Origin: Streptomyces phaeoluteigriseus
GTDB taxonomy: Bacteria; Actinomycetota; Actinomycetes; Streptomycetales; Streptomycetaceae
Reading direction: 5' to 3'
Assembly: GCF_001896135.2 (NCBI RefSeq)
Contig: NZ_MPOH02000011.1
Span: 169,747 to 233,746 of the forward strand
Length of the DNA: 64,000 nt
This document shows positions 8,017-16,976 of this stretch, in pieces (within the stretch, counting starts at the first letter, position 1; each line of letters begins with the position of its first letter). Both the position numbers and the translations under genes were made by a program. The notes below the pieces were generated by a model that searched no databases, was not told the origin of the DNA, and saw nothing but the letters and a program-made list of their open reading frames with translations.

Positions 8017-9193
8017 GCGAGGCCGCCTGGGCCGTCGGGCCCTCCCGGCAGACCAGGAGCAGGGCGCGGTCGTCGTTGACGTCCTTGGCGACCGCCTCGA
8101 TCAGGTGCCAGGCCGCACCCTGGAAGCCTCCCGCCACATAACGGTCGGCCTCGCCGGTGAGGCGGTCGATGCCCTCGACTATGTCGCGGTCGGAGGTCTC
8201 CACCAGGCCGTCGGTGAACAGCATCAGCACGTCACCGGGGCGCAACGAGCCCTTCACCGGGTCGAACTGGGCGCCCTCGTACACGCCGAGCAGCGGGCCC
8301 TCCGCGGCCTTCTCCTCCCAGCGGCCACTGCCCGCGCTGAGCTGGAGACCCGGCGGGTGGCCCGCGGAGTACAGCTCGTAGTCCCCGGAGTCGAGGTCGA
8401 GGACGAGGTGGATGGAGGTGGCGAAGCCCTCGTCCCAGTCCTGGCGGAGGAGGTAGCCGTTGGCGGCCGGGAGGAAGGCGTGCGGGGGCAGGGAGCCGAG
8501 CAGGCCGCCGAAGGCGCCGGACAGCAGCAGGGCCCGCGAGCCCGCGTCCATGCCCTTGCCGGAGACGTCCGTGAGGACGACCTCCATGGTGCGGCCGCCG
8601 TTGGTGCGGGCCGCGACGACGAAGTCACCGGAGAACGACTGGCCGCCCGCGGGCCGCAGCGCCATCTCGCGGTGCCAGCCCCGCGGCAGCGTCGGCAGCT
8701 TGCTCTGCACCCGGATGCGTTCGCGCAGGTCGAACAGCATGGTGCCGCCGCGCCGCCAGGGCACGCCGACCCGGCTGCGGAACTGGGCGATGAGCAGACC
8801 GATGAAACCGCAGGCCGCGACGACCAGCACCACGCCGGGCGTGACCCGGGCCGCGCCCTCCGTGTACGGGCCGAGCTGCACCGACTCCACGATCAGCGCC
8901 GTGGCCGCCGCCGCGTACAGGCCGAGCAGGCTCGCCGGGCGCAGCACGAGGCCGCCGGCGACGATGGGCAGGACCAGGGCGGCCGGTGAGCACCACACCG
9001 GATCGGCGAGCGTGACGGCCGCGATCACCGGGACGGTGAGCAGCAGACCGGCCAGCGCGATCCAGTCCGAACCGTCGCCGCGGAAGTAGTCCACGGCGCT
9101 TCTGCGCAGGCCGGTGCGGACCCGGTGCACCAGATGCTTCAACCGGGCCGTCAACGTCTCGGCTTCCGCGCGCCGCTGTCGTCCTGCTGCCAT
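8009..9193 (-). CDS. Membrane-anchored PP2C-type (SpoIIE-like) serine/threonine phosphatase
   Basis: 394 residues. The N-terminal third (about 45-140) has four hydrophobic helices. The C-terminal half is a SpoIIE/RsbU phosphatase domain: GGQSFSGDFVV, VLTDVSGKGMDAGSRA, YSAGHPPGLQL and LMLFTDGLVETSDRD supply the metal-binding aspartates. In Streptomyces such proteins usually dephosphorylate anti-anti-sigma factors in partner-switching pathways. No kinase or antagonist is adjacent, so the target is unknown. ATG start at 9193; likely first gene of an operon with the HD protein. Confidence 0.9.
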   Translation of the reverse strand: MAAGRQRRAEAETLTARLKHLVHRVRTGLRRSAVDYFRGDGSDWIALAGLLLTVPVIAAVTLADPVWCSPAALVLPIVAGGLVLRPASLLGLYAAAATALIVESVQLGPYTEGAARVTPGVVLVVAACGFIGLLIAQFRSRVGVPWRRGGTMLFDLRERIRVQSKLPTLPRGWHREMALRPAGGQSFSGDFVVAARTNGGRTMEVVLTDVSGKGMDAGSRALLLSGAFGGLLGSLPPHAFLPAANGYLLRQDWDEGFATSIHLVLDLDSGDYELYSAGHPPGLQLSAGSGRWEEKAAEGPLLGVYEGAQFDPVKGSLRPGDVLMLFTDGLVETSDRDIVEGIDRLTGEADRYVAGGFQGAAWHLIEAVAKDVNDDRALLLVCREGPTAQAASLL

Positions 9194-9356
9194 TAGTTCG
9201 GGACCCTATCCATCCAACCCACCGCTTGGCACGGGAGGTCCCACTTGTCCCCCGTCCGAGGCTCGACTTCACAGTGAACGCCACGGAAAGCGCTCGCGCC
9301 GCCATGAGGGAGAAATCCCCTGGCTCGTCCCGCATTGCACTGGTAGGCATGGATCC

Positions 9357-10620
9357 ATGACGACTGAGGCGACGGGCCGCACGGGCCTCCCGGAGACCGA
9401 GCTGCGGCCCTTGCGGCGGGACGACTGGGACGATTGGTACGACACCCTGCTACGTGCCTTCGGCGGGGTCGGTGAACCGGCCGAGGAACGCGCGCTGTGG
9501 CGCGACCTCACGCCGTACGAACGCTCCTTCGGCGCCTGGGAGGGGGCCGAACCGGTCGGGACGGCCGGGGCCTTCGACTTCCGGCTGACGGTACCCGGCG
9601 GGGCCTCGGTGCCGGCCGCCGGCGTGACGATGGTCGGCGTGGCCGCGACGCACCGCCGGCGCGGGGTGCTGACCTCGATGATGCGCCGGCAACTGGACGA
9701 CATACGTACGTGGGGCGAGCCGCTCGCCGTCCTCACCGCCTCCGAGCCCGCCATCTACGGGCGGTTCGGGTACGGCGCGGCGGCCTTCGGACTGCACGCC
9801 GAGATCGACACCAGCCGGGTACGGCTGTCCGTCCCGGCCGGCACCGACGACGTACGGCTGCGGTACGCCGGGACCGGGGCCGTCCTGGACGTGTGCGAGG
9901 CGGTGTACGCGCGGACGGTGCCGCTGCGGGCCGGGATGCTGGCCCGGCGGCGGCTGGGAGCGGCTCGGGGTGCTCGACCCGGAGAGCGAGCGGGGCGGGG
10001 CGTCGCCGTTGCAGTGCGTGCTGGCCGAGCGGGACGGGGAGGTCACCGGCTACGCCCGGTTCCGGGTGAAGCCGAGGTGGACGGACGCCGGGCACGACGG
10101 TGAGGTGCTGCTGGCCGACCTCGCCGCGGTGGACGCGGTGTCGGAGGCGGCGCTGTGGCGGTTCTTGTTCGGCATCGACCTCACGACCTCGCTGAAGGTG
10201 CGGGGGCGTCCGCTGGACGACGCCTGGCAGCATCTCGTCTCCGACGTCCGGCGGTGCGAACTGCGGGTGCGGGACTCCTTGTACGTACGGCTGGTGGACG
10301 TCGGGGCCGCGCTGGAGGCGCGGACCTACCAGGCGCCGGTGGACGTGGTGTTGGACGTCGAGGACTCCTTCTGCCCCTGGAACGCAGGGCGTTGGCGGCT
10401 GTCGGGTGACGCGAAGGGGGCGTCCTGCTCGCCTACGACGGATGCGGCCGATCTCGGCCTGTCGGTACGGGAGTTGGGGGCGGCGTATCTCGGGGGCGTC
10501 TCGCTGGCCTCGCTGGCACGGGCCGGGCGGGTGCGCGAGCTGCGGCCGGGGGCGCTGGCCGAGGCATCGGTGGGGTTCGGCGCGGCGGGCGGGGAGCCCT
10601 GGCTGCCGCACGGGTTCTGA
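9357..10620 (+). pseudogene. Eis-like GNAT N-acetyltransferase, interrupted by one frameshift
   Basis: Together the two frames give an Eis-family acetyltransferase of about 420 residues, which uses acetyl-CoA to acetylate amines. Frame one (from ATG 9357) runs through the GNAT core, with the acetyl-CoA loop VGVAATHRRRGVLTSMM and TASEPAIYGRFGYG. Frame two, from about 9956, carries WERLGVLDPE to the SCP2-like end. The break lies at about 9950-9958 in a CGGCGGCGGC run, where a typical family member would read RRPGWERL. Either two bases are missing or one is extra; a sequencing error is as likely as a real mutation. Confidence 0.8.
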
Positions 10621-10635
10621 GGTCCGACGGGTGGG

Positions 10636-11454
10636 TCAGGGCTTTTGGCAGGTGGGGCACCAGAAGAGGTTGCGGGCCGCGAGGGGCGCCGTGCGGACCG
10701 TGTCGCCGCACAGGTGACACGGCTGGTGGGTGCGGCGGTAGACGTACACCTCGCCGCCGTGGTCGTCGACGCGTGGCGGGCGGCCCATCGCCTCCGGGGT
10801 GTGTTCCGGGCGGACCGTGTCGATGCGGTTGTTGCGGACGCCCTCGCGCATCAGTGCCACCAGGTCCGACCAGATCGCGGTCCACTCTGCGGGGGTGATG
10901 TCCTTGCCGGCGCGGTACGGGTCGATGCCGTGCCGGAAGAGGACCTCGGCGCGGTAGACGTTGCCGACGCCCGCGATGACCTTCTGGTCCATGAGGAGGG
11001 CGGCGATCGTCGTACGGCTGCGGGAGATCCGGCGGTACGCCCGCTCCGGGTCGGCGTCCTCGCGGAGGGGGTCGGGGCCGAGGCGGTCGTGGATCGCCTG
11101 CTTCTCGGCGTCCGTGATCAGGGCGCAGGTGGTGGGGCCGCGGAGGTCCACGTAGCCGGTGGGGGCGGCGAGGCGGAGGCGGACGGTGTCCGTGGGCGGG
11201 GGCGCCGGTGCGTCCGGGGACGCCTCACCGAAGGTGACCTTGCCGAAGAGGCCCAGGTGGATGTGGACCCAGACGTCTCCGGCGAAGCCCAGGAAGAGGT
11301 GCTTGCCGTGGGCCTCGGTGCGGGTGAGTTCCATGCCGGTGAGGAGGGCCGCGGCGTCGGAGAACTTGCCCTGGGGACTGGTCACCCGCGGCGGGCTCGC
11401 GGTGAAACGGGCGTAGTCCTGGGCGAGGCGGTGGATGGTGTGCCCTTCCGGCAC
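10636..11454 (-). CDS. Fpg/Nei family DNA glycosylase (endonuclease VIII-like)
   Basis: Base-excision-repair glycosylase/AP lyase of 272 residues. I chose GTG at 11452-11454 because it gives M-PEGHTIHR, with the essential N-terminal Pro and Glu; longer frames would bury the catalytic proline. Seen also: MDQKVIAGVGNVYRAEVLF (helix-two-turn-helix) and a C-terminal zinc finger CHLCG...FWCPTCQ. The PEGHTIHR start and zinc finger suit the Nei1/Nei2 group of actinobacteria. It converges on the acetyltransferase with a 15-base gap and no obvious terminator. Confidence 0.92.
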   Translation of the reverse strand: MPEGHTIHRLAQDYARFTASPPRVTSPQGKFSDAAALLTGMELTRTEAHGKHLFLGFAGDVWVHIHLGLFGKVTFGEASPDAPAPPPTDTVRLRLAAPTGYVDLRGPTTCALITDAEKQAIHDRLGPDPLREDADPERAYRRISRSRTTIAALLMDQKVIAGVGNVYRAEVLFRHGIDPYRAGKDITPAEWTAIWSDLVALMREGVRNNRIDTVRPEHTPEAMGRPPRVDDHGGEVYVYRRTHQPCHLCGDTVRTAPLAARNLFWCPTCQKP

Positions 11455-11678
11455 GGTGGGGGTCCTCTCGGTTGTTCTCTTCACCCCCCGACCGCCCGAC
11501 TCGGTCGGACGAGAGGTGGTCCTCGGCCTGGGCGGTCCTCGGCCTGGGGCCGCCCCGGACCCCGGCGGGGGCTCCGCCCCCCGCACCCCCGGAACGTTGC
11601 CCATCCGACCTACCGGACTCGGTGGGTGAGACGTGAGCGTCACCCCAGGGCTCCGCCCCGGATCCGGCGAGGGCTCCG

Positions 11679-11742
11679 CCCCTGCACCCCGGGCCCCGCA
11701 CCCCGGACCCTGCACCCCGGACCCTGCACCCCGGACCCTGCT
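11679..11742. repeat. 14-bp tandem repeat, about four copies
   Basis: The unit CCCTGCACCCCGGA repeats, the first copy diverged and the later copies nearly identical. Confidence 0.65.
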
Positions 11743-11875
11743 CACCGGCCCATCGCCGGCTCACTCGGACGGGGGCCCTTGCCCTGTCCGGCCCTGGAGC
11801 GGCTCCGCCCGGAAGGCGCACTCACCATTCGGCGCGGCGCGGCGCGGCGACGGAGGCCGGGTCGGGGCCTCCTGC

Positions 11876-11953
11876 GCGTGCCGCAGGCCACGCGTGGCGC
11901 CGCCGCCCCCTCCGGCGCGCCGCAGGTCACGCGTGGCGCCGCCGCCCCCTCCG
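11876..11953. repeat. 39-bp tandem duplication
   Basis: Units 11876-11914 and 11915-11953 differ at only two or three positions (GCGTG versus GCGCG, GGCC versus GGTC). It ends just after the rpiB stop. Confidence 0.75.
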
Positions 11954-11974
11954 AGTCGGTCCGGCGTGCTCGGC

Positions 11975-12460
11975 TCAGCCCTGGGGGTGGTGTGCCGGGA
12001 TCGGGGGGAGTTCCGCTGTCGTCTCGTACGCCGCCAGCATGTCGATGCGGCGGATGTGGCGCTCGTCGCCCGAGAACGGGGTGGCCAGGAAGGTCTCGAC
12101 GAACTTCGTCGCCTCGTCCTGGGTGTGCATGCGGGCGCCCACCGCGATGACGTTGGCGTCGTTGTGCTGGCGGCCGAGGGAGGCCGTCTCCTCGCTCCAC
12201 GCGAGGGCGGCTCGGACGCCCTTCACCTTGTTCGCGGCGATCTGCTCGCCGTTCCCGGAGCCGCCGATGACGATGCCGAGGGCGTCGGGGTCGGCGGCGG
12301 TCCGCTCGGCCGCGCGGAGACAGAAGGGCGGGTAGTCGTCCTGGGCGTCGTAGATGTGCGGGCCGCAGTCGACCGGGTCGTGACCCGCCTCCTTCAGCCA
12401 TTCGACGAGGTGGTTCTTGAGTTCGAAGCCGGCATGGTCCGAGCCGAGATACACGCGCAT
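11975..12460 (-). CDS. rpiB: Ribose-5-phosphate isomerase B
   Basis: Interconverts ribose-5-phosphate and ribulose-5-phosphate in the pentose phosphate pathway. 161 residues starting MRVYLGSDHAGFELK. The phosphate loop IVIGGSGNGEQIAANK carries glutamate where the E. coli enzyme has its catalytic cysteine, the actinobacterial RpiB type. RQHNDANVIAVGARM follows. ATG start; a good promoter lies 60-90 bases upstream. Confidence 0.93.
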   Translation of the reverse strand: MRVYLGSDHAGFELKNHLVEWLKEAGHDPVDCGPHIYDAQDDYPPFCLRAAERTAADPDALGIVIGGSGNGEQIAANKVKGVRAALAWSEETASLGRQHNDANVIAVGARMHTQDEATKFVETFLATPFSGDERHIRRIDMLAAYETTAELPPIPAHHPQG

Positions 12461-12526
12461 GGGATGAGTGTGACACGGGTGTCGCCGGGTAGCAGCGCCG
12501 GGTATCGCGCCGGAAAAGCGAGGGCA

Positions 12527-12554
12527 ATGCTATGGAAGCTCAGGAGAACCTCAA
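12527..12554 (-). promoter_or_regulatory. rpiB promoter
   Basis: Minus strand: TTGAGG (12554-12549), 16-base spacer, TAGCAT (12532-12527). Predicted start about 12520. Confidence 0.6.
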
Positions 12555-12686
12555 GTAACGATCCGGAATCAAAGGTTCCCGAATCCATTCACCTCGGATT
12601 CACTGGTTCGGCTCGTACGCCCCCGTACTGCCCGTACACCGCTCGTACGGGAGACCCCCTCACGCGGCGCAAAGGAAATCCGTCCC

Positions 12687-14129
12687 ATGACCTCGCAGCC
12701 GACCCTGACGAAGGCCGAAAACGGCCCCGGAGACCCGGGAGAGCCCCACTCCGGTCTCCACGCGGGCCTCAAGAACCGTCACCTCTCGATGATCGCCATC
12801 GGCGGAGTCATCGGAGCCGGGCTGTTCGTCGGATCAAGCTCCGGCATCGCCACCGCCGGCCCCGGCATCCTTCTCTCCTACGCCCTCGTCGGCACGCTCG
12901 TGGTGCTGGTGATGCGGATGCTGGGTGAGATGTCCGCCGCCAACCCGACCTCGGGTTCGTTCTCCGCGCACGCCGACCGCGCGCTCGGCCCGTGGGCCGG
13001 GTTCTCCATCGGCTGGCTGTACTGGTTCTTCTGGGTCGTCGTGCTGGCCGTGGAGGCCACCGCCGGTGCCGCCATCCTCGAGTCCTGGATCCCCGCCGTG
13101 CCGCAGTGGGGGTGGGCGCTCATCGTGATGGTGGTGCTGACCGCCACCAACCTCGTCTCCGTCGGCTCCTACGGCGAGTTCGAGTTCTGGTTCGCCGGCA
13201 TCAAGGTCGTCGCCATCGGTGCCTTCATCGTCGTCGGCGGGCTCGCCGTGTTCGGTGTGCTGCCCGGCGTCGACAGCGACAAGGCCGGCGTCGGCAACCT
13301 CGTCGACCACGGCGGTTTCCTGCCGAACGGGCCCGGCGCCATCCTCACCGGCGTACTGCTCGTCGTCTTCTCCTTCATGGGCAGCGAGATCGCGACCCTG
13401 GCCGCCGGCGAGTCGGAGGACCCGCAGCGGGCCGTCACGAAGTCCACCAACAGCATCATCTGGCGCATCGGCGTCTTCTACCTCGGCTCGATCTTCGTCG
13501 TGGTCACCCTGCTGCCGTGGAACGACCCCGCCATCAAGGAGCAGGGTTCCTACGTCGCCGCCCTGGACTCGCTCGGCATCGCGAACGCCGGTGAGATCAT
13601 GAAGTTCATCGTGCTGACCTCGGTGCTGTCCTGTCTCAACTCCGGGCTCTACACCGCCTCCCGCATGGCGTTCTCGCTCGGCGAGCGCGGGGACGCGCCG
13701 ACGGCCTTCGCGCGGACCACCTCGCGGGGTGTGCCGAGGAACGCGATCATCGCCTCCGTGGTGTTCGGGTTCGTCGCCGTCTTCTTCAACTACGAGTTCC
13801 CGGACTCCGTCTTCCTCTTCCTCGTCAACTCCAGTGGTGCCGTCGCCCTGTTCGTGTGGCTGGTGATCTGCTTCTCGCAGCTGCGGATGCGGAAGATCAT
13901 CCAGGCCGAGGCGCCGGAGAAGCTGGTCGTGCGGATGTGGCTGTACCCGTACCTGACCTGGGCCACGGCCGGGCTCATCGTGTTCGTCCTCGGCTACATG
14001 CTGACCGACACCAAGCACGACGGCCGCACCACCGTGCTGCTGTCACTGCTGGTCGCCGCGATCGTCATCGCCATCGCCCTCGTCAGGCAGCGGCTGAAGG
14101 GGCGGAACGCGGTGCGGACCGAGGTGTAG
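12687..14129 (+). CDS. APC-family amino acid permease
   Basis: 480 residues with twelve hydrophobic helices. The amino acid-polyamine-organocation signature is clear: HLSMIAIGGVIGAGLFVGSS in helix 1, then MRMLGEMSAANPTSGSFS and YGEFEFWFAGIKV. The closest named groups are GABA, proline and asparagine permeases (GabP/ProY/AnsP); the substrate cannot be decided. The second permease at 22157 is a paralogue with the same motifs. It is divergent from rpiB and ends at a strong terminator. Confidence 0.9.
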   Translation: MTSQPTLTKAENGPGDPGEPHSGLHAGLKNRHLSMIAIGGVIGAGLFVGSSSGIATAGPGILLSYALVGTLVVLVMRMLGEMSAANPTSGSFSAHADRALGPWAGFSIGWLYWFFWVVVLAVEATAGAAILESWIPAVPQWGWALIVMVVLTATNLVSVGSYGEFEFWFAGIKVVAIGAFIVVGGLAVFGVLPGVDSDKAGVGNLVDHGGFLPNGPGAILTGVLLVVFSFMGSEIATLAAGESEDPQRAVTKSTNSIIWRIGVFYLGSIFVVVTLLPWNDPAIKEQGSYVAALDSLGIANAGEIMKFIVLTSVLSCLNSGLYTASRMAFSLGERGDAPTAFARTTSRGVPRNAIIASVVFGFVAVFFNYEFPDSVFLFLVNSSGAVALFVWLVICFSQLRMRKIIQAEAPEKLVVRMWLYPYLTWATAGLIVFVLGYMLTDTKHDGRTTVLLSLLVAAIVIAIALVRQRLKGRNAVRTEV

Positions 14130-14178
14130 TTCCGGTCGCCGGCCGCCCGGCGCCCCTCGGGGCGTGAACCGTCTCCGC

Positions 14179-14208
14179 AGAGGGGGCCCGTGCTCACGGG
14201 TCCCCTCT
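14179..14208 (+). terminator. Permease terminator
   Basis: AGAGGGGGCCCGT pairs with ACGGGTCCCCTCT (one G-T pair) over a 4-nt loop, 50 bases past the permease stop. Confidence 0.75.
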
Positions 14209-14242
14209 TCCCGTGCTCCGCGCCCGCCCCGCCGCCGCGCCC

Positions 14243-14461
14243 TCACGGCACCGTGAAGCCGTCCTTCACCTTCTCGTACGTCCGCACCGCCGACGTCTCG
14301 GTGTCCGGCCGGTACCAGGTGTTGATCCGGTACGTCTTCCCGCCCTCGTCGAAGCCGAGGAGGCGGGCGTGCCAGGGGGCGCCCCGGAGGGTGAAGGTGT
14401 ACTCCCGGACCACCGCCCGGCGGCCGTCGAACGTGGTCTCCTCCGGGCGCGCGCCCCCCGC
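14243..14461 (-). pseudogene. 3' remnant of an unidentified gene
   Basis: The minus strand carries about 72 open codons ending at TGA (14243-14245). The translation has normal composition: EETTFDGRRAVVREYTFTLR, then APWHARLLGFDEGGKTYRIN and YEKVKDGFTVP. Upstream the frame hits an in-frame TGA (14462-14464) with no ATG or GTG in between except an internal GTG. This looks like the C-terminal end of a secreted or kinase-associated domain whose 5' part is lost; I do not recognise the family. Confidence 0.5.
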
Positions 14462-14467
14462 TCACGG

Positions 14468-14507
14468 GCGGGCGCCGCCGGGTTGTGGTGGTCCCGGCGG
14501 CGCCCGC
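14468..14507. terminator. 15-bp hairpin near the gene remnant
   Basis: A perfect 15-bp stem (14468-14482 with 14493-14507) and a 10-nt loop. It may end bioY readthrough on the minus strand. Confidence 0.5.
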
Positions 14508-14621
14508 GGCCCCAGGGGCGCTGAGGGGCCGTACCGGGCGGGAACGCGGAAGAGGCCCGCCGCGGTCACCTCTGGGTGACCCGGCGAGCCTCAGCGCAAT
14601 CCCCGGTGGGTTTCCCCCGGT

Positions 14622-15203
14622 TCAGCGCTTGACGAGCTTCCAGGCGGTGGGCAGCAGCCCCATCGCCAGGGCCGCCTTGAGGGCGTCGCCGATCAGGAAC
14701 GGCGTCAGCCCGGCCGCGATCGCGGCGGAGGCGGAGATGTCGGCGGCGTAGGCGAGGTAGGGCACGCCGATCGCGTAGATGATCGCCGAGCCCACCAGCA
14801 TCGTGCCCGCCATGCGCAGGACCGAGCGGTCGGCGCCGCGGCGGGCCAGGGCGCCGACCACCGTCGAGGCGAGGATCATGCCGAGGACGTAGCCGAAGGA
14901 GACCGCGCCCGCGCCGGAGCCGCCCTGCGCGAACCACGGCACGCCCGCCATGCCGACCAGGGCGTAGACGGCGAGGGAGAGGAAGCCGCGCCGGGCGCCG
15001 AGGGTCGTGCCGACCAGCAGGGCGGCGAAGGTCTGGCCGGTCACCGGCACCGGGGAGCCGGGCACGGGGACCGCGATCTGGGCCGCGAGTCCGGTGAGCG
15101 CGGCGCCGCCGAACACGAGCGCGACGTCCCGGACACGGGAGGCCGGGATCAGGTCGGCGAGGACCCGTCCGGGGCTGACGGGGGTGGCGGCGGCGGTGCT
15201 CAT
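14622..15203 (-). CDS. bioY: BioY biotin transporter substrate-binding component
   Basis: 193 residues, six hydrophobic helices, S-component of an energy-coupling-factor biotin importer. Family landmarks: VFGGAALTGLAAQIAVPVPGSPVPVTGQTFAALLVGTTLG and the glycine-rich LAVYALVGMAGVPWF. I chose ATG 15201-15203 (MSTAAATPVSPG), with CGGAGT upstream. A longer frame to 15404 has no family character. bioM/bioN ATPase and T-component genes are not adjacent, so it uses a shared module or works alone. Confidence 0.9.
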   Translation of the reverse strand: MSTAAATPVSPGRVLADLIPASRVRDVALVFGGAALTGLAAQIAVPVPGSPVPVTGQTFAALLVGTTLGARRGFLSLAVYALVGMAGVPWFAQGGSGAGAVSFGYVLGMILASTVVGALARRGADRSVLRMAGTMLVGSAIIYAIGVPYLAYAADISASAAIAAGLTPFLIGDALKAALAMGLLPTAWKLVKR

Positions 15204-15538
15204 GCGGACTCCGCGAGGTAGGTGCGGTTCGGGACACCGTGACGCTATCCCAGGGGACTCGGCGCGATCACCGTCAGTGGTCGACAAACGCGCGAGCGGC
15301 AGCTTGGTGGGCTCCGGACAAAGGCCGGCGGTTACACGCGGTACGGCGTGACCCTGATCACTGAGGTGCCGTGGCGGCGGCAACGCCGGGCGCGCGGTGG
15401 GCATCTGTGGGGTTTCGCCAAACGGGCGGACCGGCGGCTCGGCGGCGCGCGGGCATCCGTCTCGCCGGCGGACCGCCGCCGTCTCACCCGTCGGTCGCCG
15501 TCTGGGCAGCGGTCGGCCGCTTTGTTAGCTTCGGGCGC
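15204..15538. other. Divergent intergenic region between bioY and the leader peptide
   Basis: 335 bases with no gene. A TAGCGT element on the minus strand at about 15245 may be the bioY -10. No BioQ-like dyad was recognised. Confidence 0.4.
15526..15531 (+). promoter_or_regulatory. Candidate -10 of the ROK leader transcript
   Basis: TAGCTT ends eight bases before the leader-peptide ATG, predicting a leaderless mRNA starting at or next to the ATG. No convincing -35. Confidence 0.4.
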
Positions 15539-15625
15539 ATGGTTGCCCAGGCCCTGAACTTCTCGTCGCGTCGCCACGTCGATCTGCGACGCGTGGGCGC
15601 GGCCGCCTGTCGCCCTCCGGTCTGA
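15539..15625 (+). CDS. Putative leader peptide of the RRHVDL family
   Basis: A 28-residue ORF: MVAQALNF, then SSRRHVDLRRVGAAAC, then RPPV. The core RRHVDLxR...C is the pattern of short actinobacterial 'putative leader peptides' that precede sulfur-assimilation and cysteine-related genes. It probably works through translation of its Cys codon near the end rather than as a stable protein. It sits 72 bases before the ROK regulator, and the sulfonate operon follows, which fits a sulfur role. Normal annotation would miss it because of size. Confidence 0.7.
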   Translation: MVAQALNFSSRRHVDLRRVGAAACRPPV

Positions 15626-15697
15626 GGCGGGCGGAGCCGATCCGTGGCGCCTCGTACGACGACGGCGCAGTGTCGGACCGGCCCGTGAGGAATCTCC

Positions 15698-16922
15698 ATG
15701 CCCCGTACCGCGACAGTTCCCCTTGCCTTCAACCCCGTTCCCCGTGTCGCCGACCCTGACCGGCGGCGTACGAACGCCAGTGTGATCCTGCGGTCCGTGC
15801 TGGAGCACGGGCCGTGGCGCGCAGCACCGTCGCCCGGCTGACCGGGCTGTCCCCGGCCTCCGTCACCGACCACTGCGCCCGCCTCGCCGGGCTCGGGCTG
15901 GTCCGGGAGGCGACCTGCCGCGGCGCAGCAACGGCGTCGGACGACCGCACGTCCCCGTGGACCTGGACGACACCCGGTTCGTGGTGGGCGGGGTGCACGT
16001 GGCCGTGCCGTACACGACCGTCGCGTTGCTCGATCTGCGGGGACGGGTGCTGGCGCGGCGGGAGTTGAAACACCGGGACACCGAGCCCGCCGGCGTGCTG
16101 ACACGGGCGGCCGAGGGGCTGGCCGGGCTCTGCGCCGAGGTGCCCGGCCGCCGCCCGCTGGGGGTGGGGGTGGCGGTGGGCGGCTGGGTGGACCGGGATT
16201 CGGGGACCGTCGTCGAGCATCCGCTGCTGGGCTGGCGGGACGTGCCGGTGCGGGAGCCGGTCGGCGCTCGTACGGGGCTGCCGGTGCACGTGGACGGGCA
16301 CGCGCGGGCGTTGGTCAACGCGGAACGGCTGTTCGGGCGGGCGCGCGGCAGCCGCAGTCTGCTGCATCTGTTCGTCGGGAACGTGGTGGACGCGGCGTTC
16401 GCCACCCATGACGAGGTGCACCACGGGCCGCGTTCTCAGGCGGGCGCCATCGCCCATCTGCCGCTGGCCGGCGGCACCGAGCCGTGCGACTGCGGGCGGA
16501 CCGGCTGCCTCCAGGTGGAGTTGAGCGAGCGGACGTTGTGCCGGCGGGCCCGGGCGGCCGGGCTGGTCGACGGGACGAACCCGATGCACGTGGTCGCCGC
16601 CGCCGAGGCCGGTGACGCGGTGGCCGTACGGCTGCTGCTGGAGCGGGCGCGGATGACGGGGCGGGCGGCCGGGCTGCTGCTGGACGTGCTCAACCCGGAG
16701 AGCGTGGTCGTCACCGAGCTGGGGGCCATGTTCCGGGCGGACTGTCTGGCCGCGCTGCGGGCGGAGGTCGGGGCGGCACGGGCGGCGTCGGTGGCGCCGA
16801 CGAGTTTCCCGGACGCCGTGCTCGCGGTGGCGGGCGGGGCGGTGGCGTTGGACGTGCTGTACCGGGACCCGCTGAGCCTGCTGCGCGGGGGTCCCCCGGC
16901 CGTTTCACCTCAGCCGAGTTAA
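15698..16922 (+). pseudogene. ROK-family transcriptional regulator, interrupted by two frameshifts
   Basis: Three reading frames join into one ROK repressor of about 407 residues. Part one starts at ATG 15698 (MPRTATVPLAFNPVP). Part two, from about 15812, is the winged helix ARSTVARLTGLSPASVTDHC. Part three, from about 15922, is the sugar-kinase-like domain, including the zinc motif CDCGRTGC and ending at TAA 16922. Each break is repaired by adding one base: a G at about 15812 (GGGCCgGTGGCG) and a C at about 15920 (TGCcCGCGG). It precedes the sulfonate operon and may control it. Sequencing error is possible. Confidence 0.8.
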
Positions 16923-16939
16923 TTCAGAAACTCCGAATG

Positions 16940-16969
16940 TTGACAGGCGCGGTCCGAGAACAGGAGCAT
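16940..16969 (+). promoter_or_regulatory. Promoter of the sulfonate operon leader
   Basis: A perfect TTGACA (16940-16945), 18-base spacer and GAGCAT (16964-16969) predict a start at about 16976-16977, on the leader-peptide ATG. Confidence 0.5.
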
Positions 16970-16976
16970 CCTCCTC

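Larger units (their letters stand above)
11455..11974. other. 520-base intergenic region rich in tandem repeats
   Basis: No credible gene is seen. The sequence is extremely C-rich on the plus strand and contains two separate tandem repeats (listed apart). Open frames here have repeat-driven, low-complexity translations. Confidence 0.6.

Noticed and set aside
11455..11745. Longer start for the Fpg/Nei glycosylase
   Set aside because: The enzyme needs Pro immediately after the initiator Met; only GTG 11454 gives that, and the extension is Pro/Gly-rich noise.
14190..14579. Plus-strand frames in the permease-bioY spacer
   Set aside because: Low-complexity translation; the minus strand of the same stretch has normal protein character (gene remnant).
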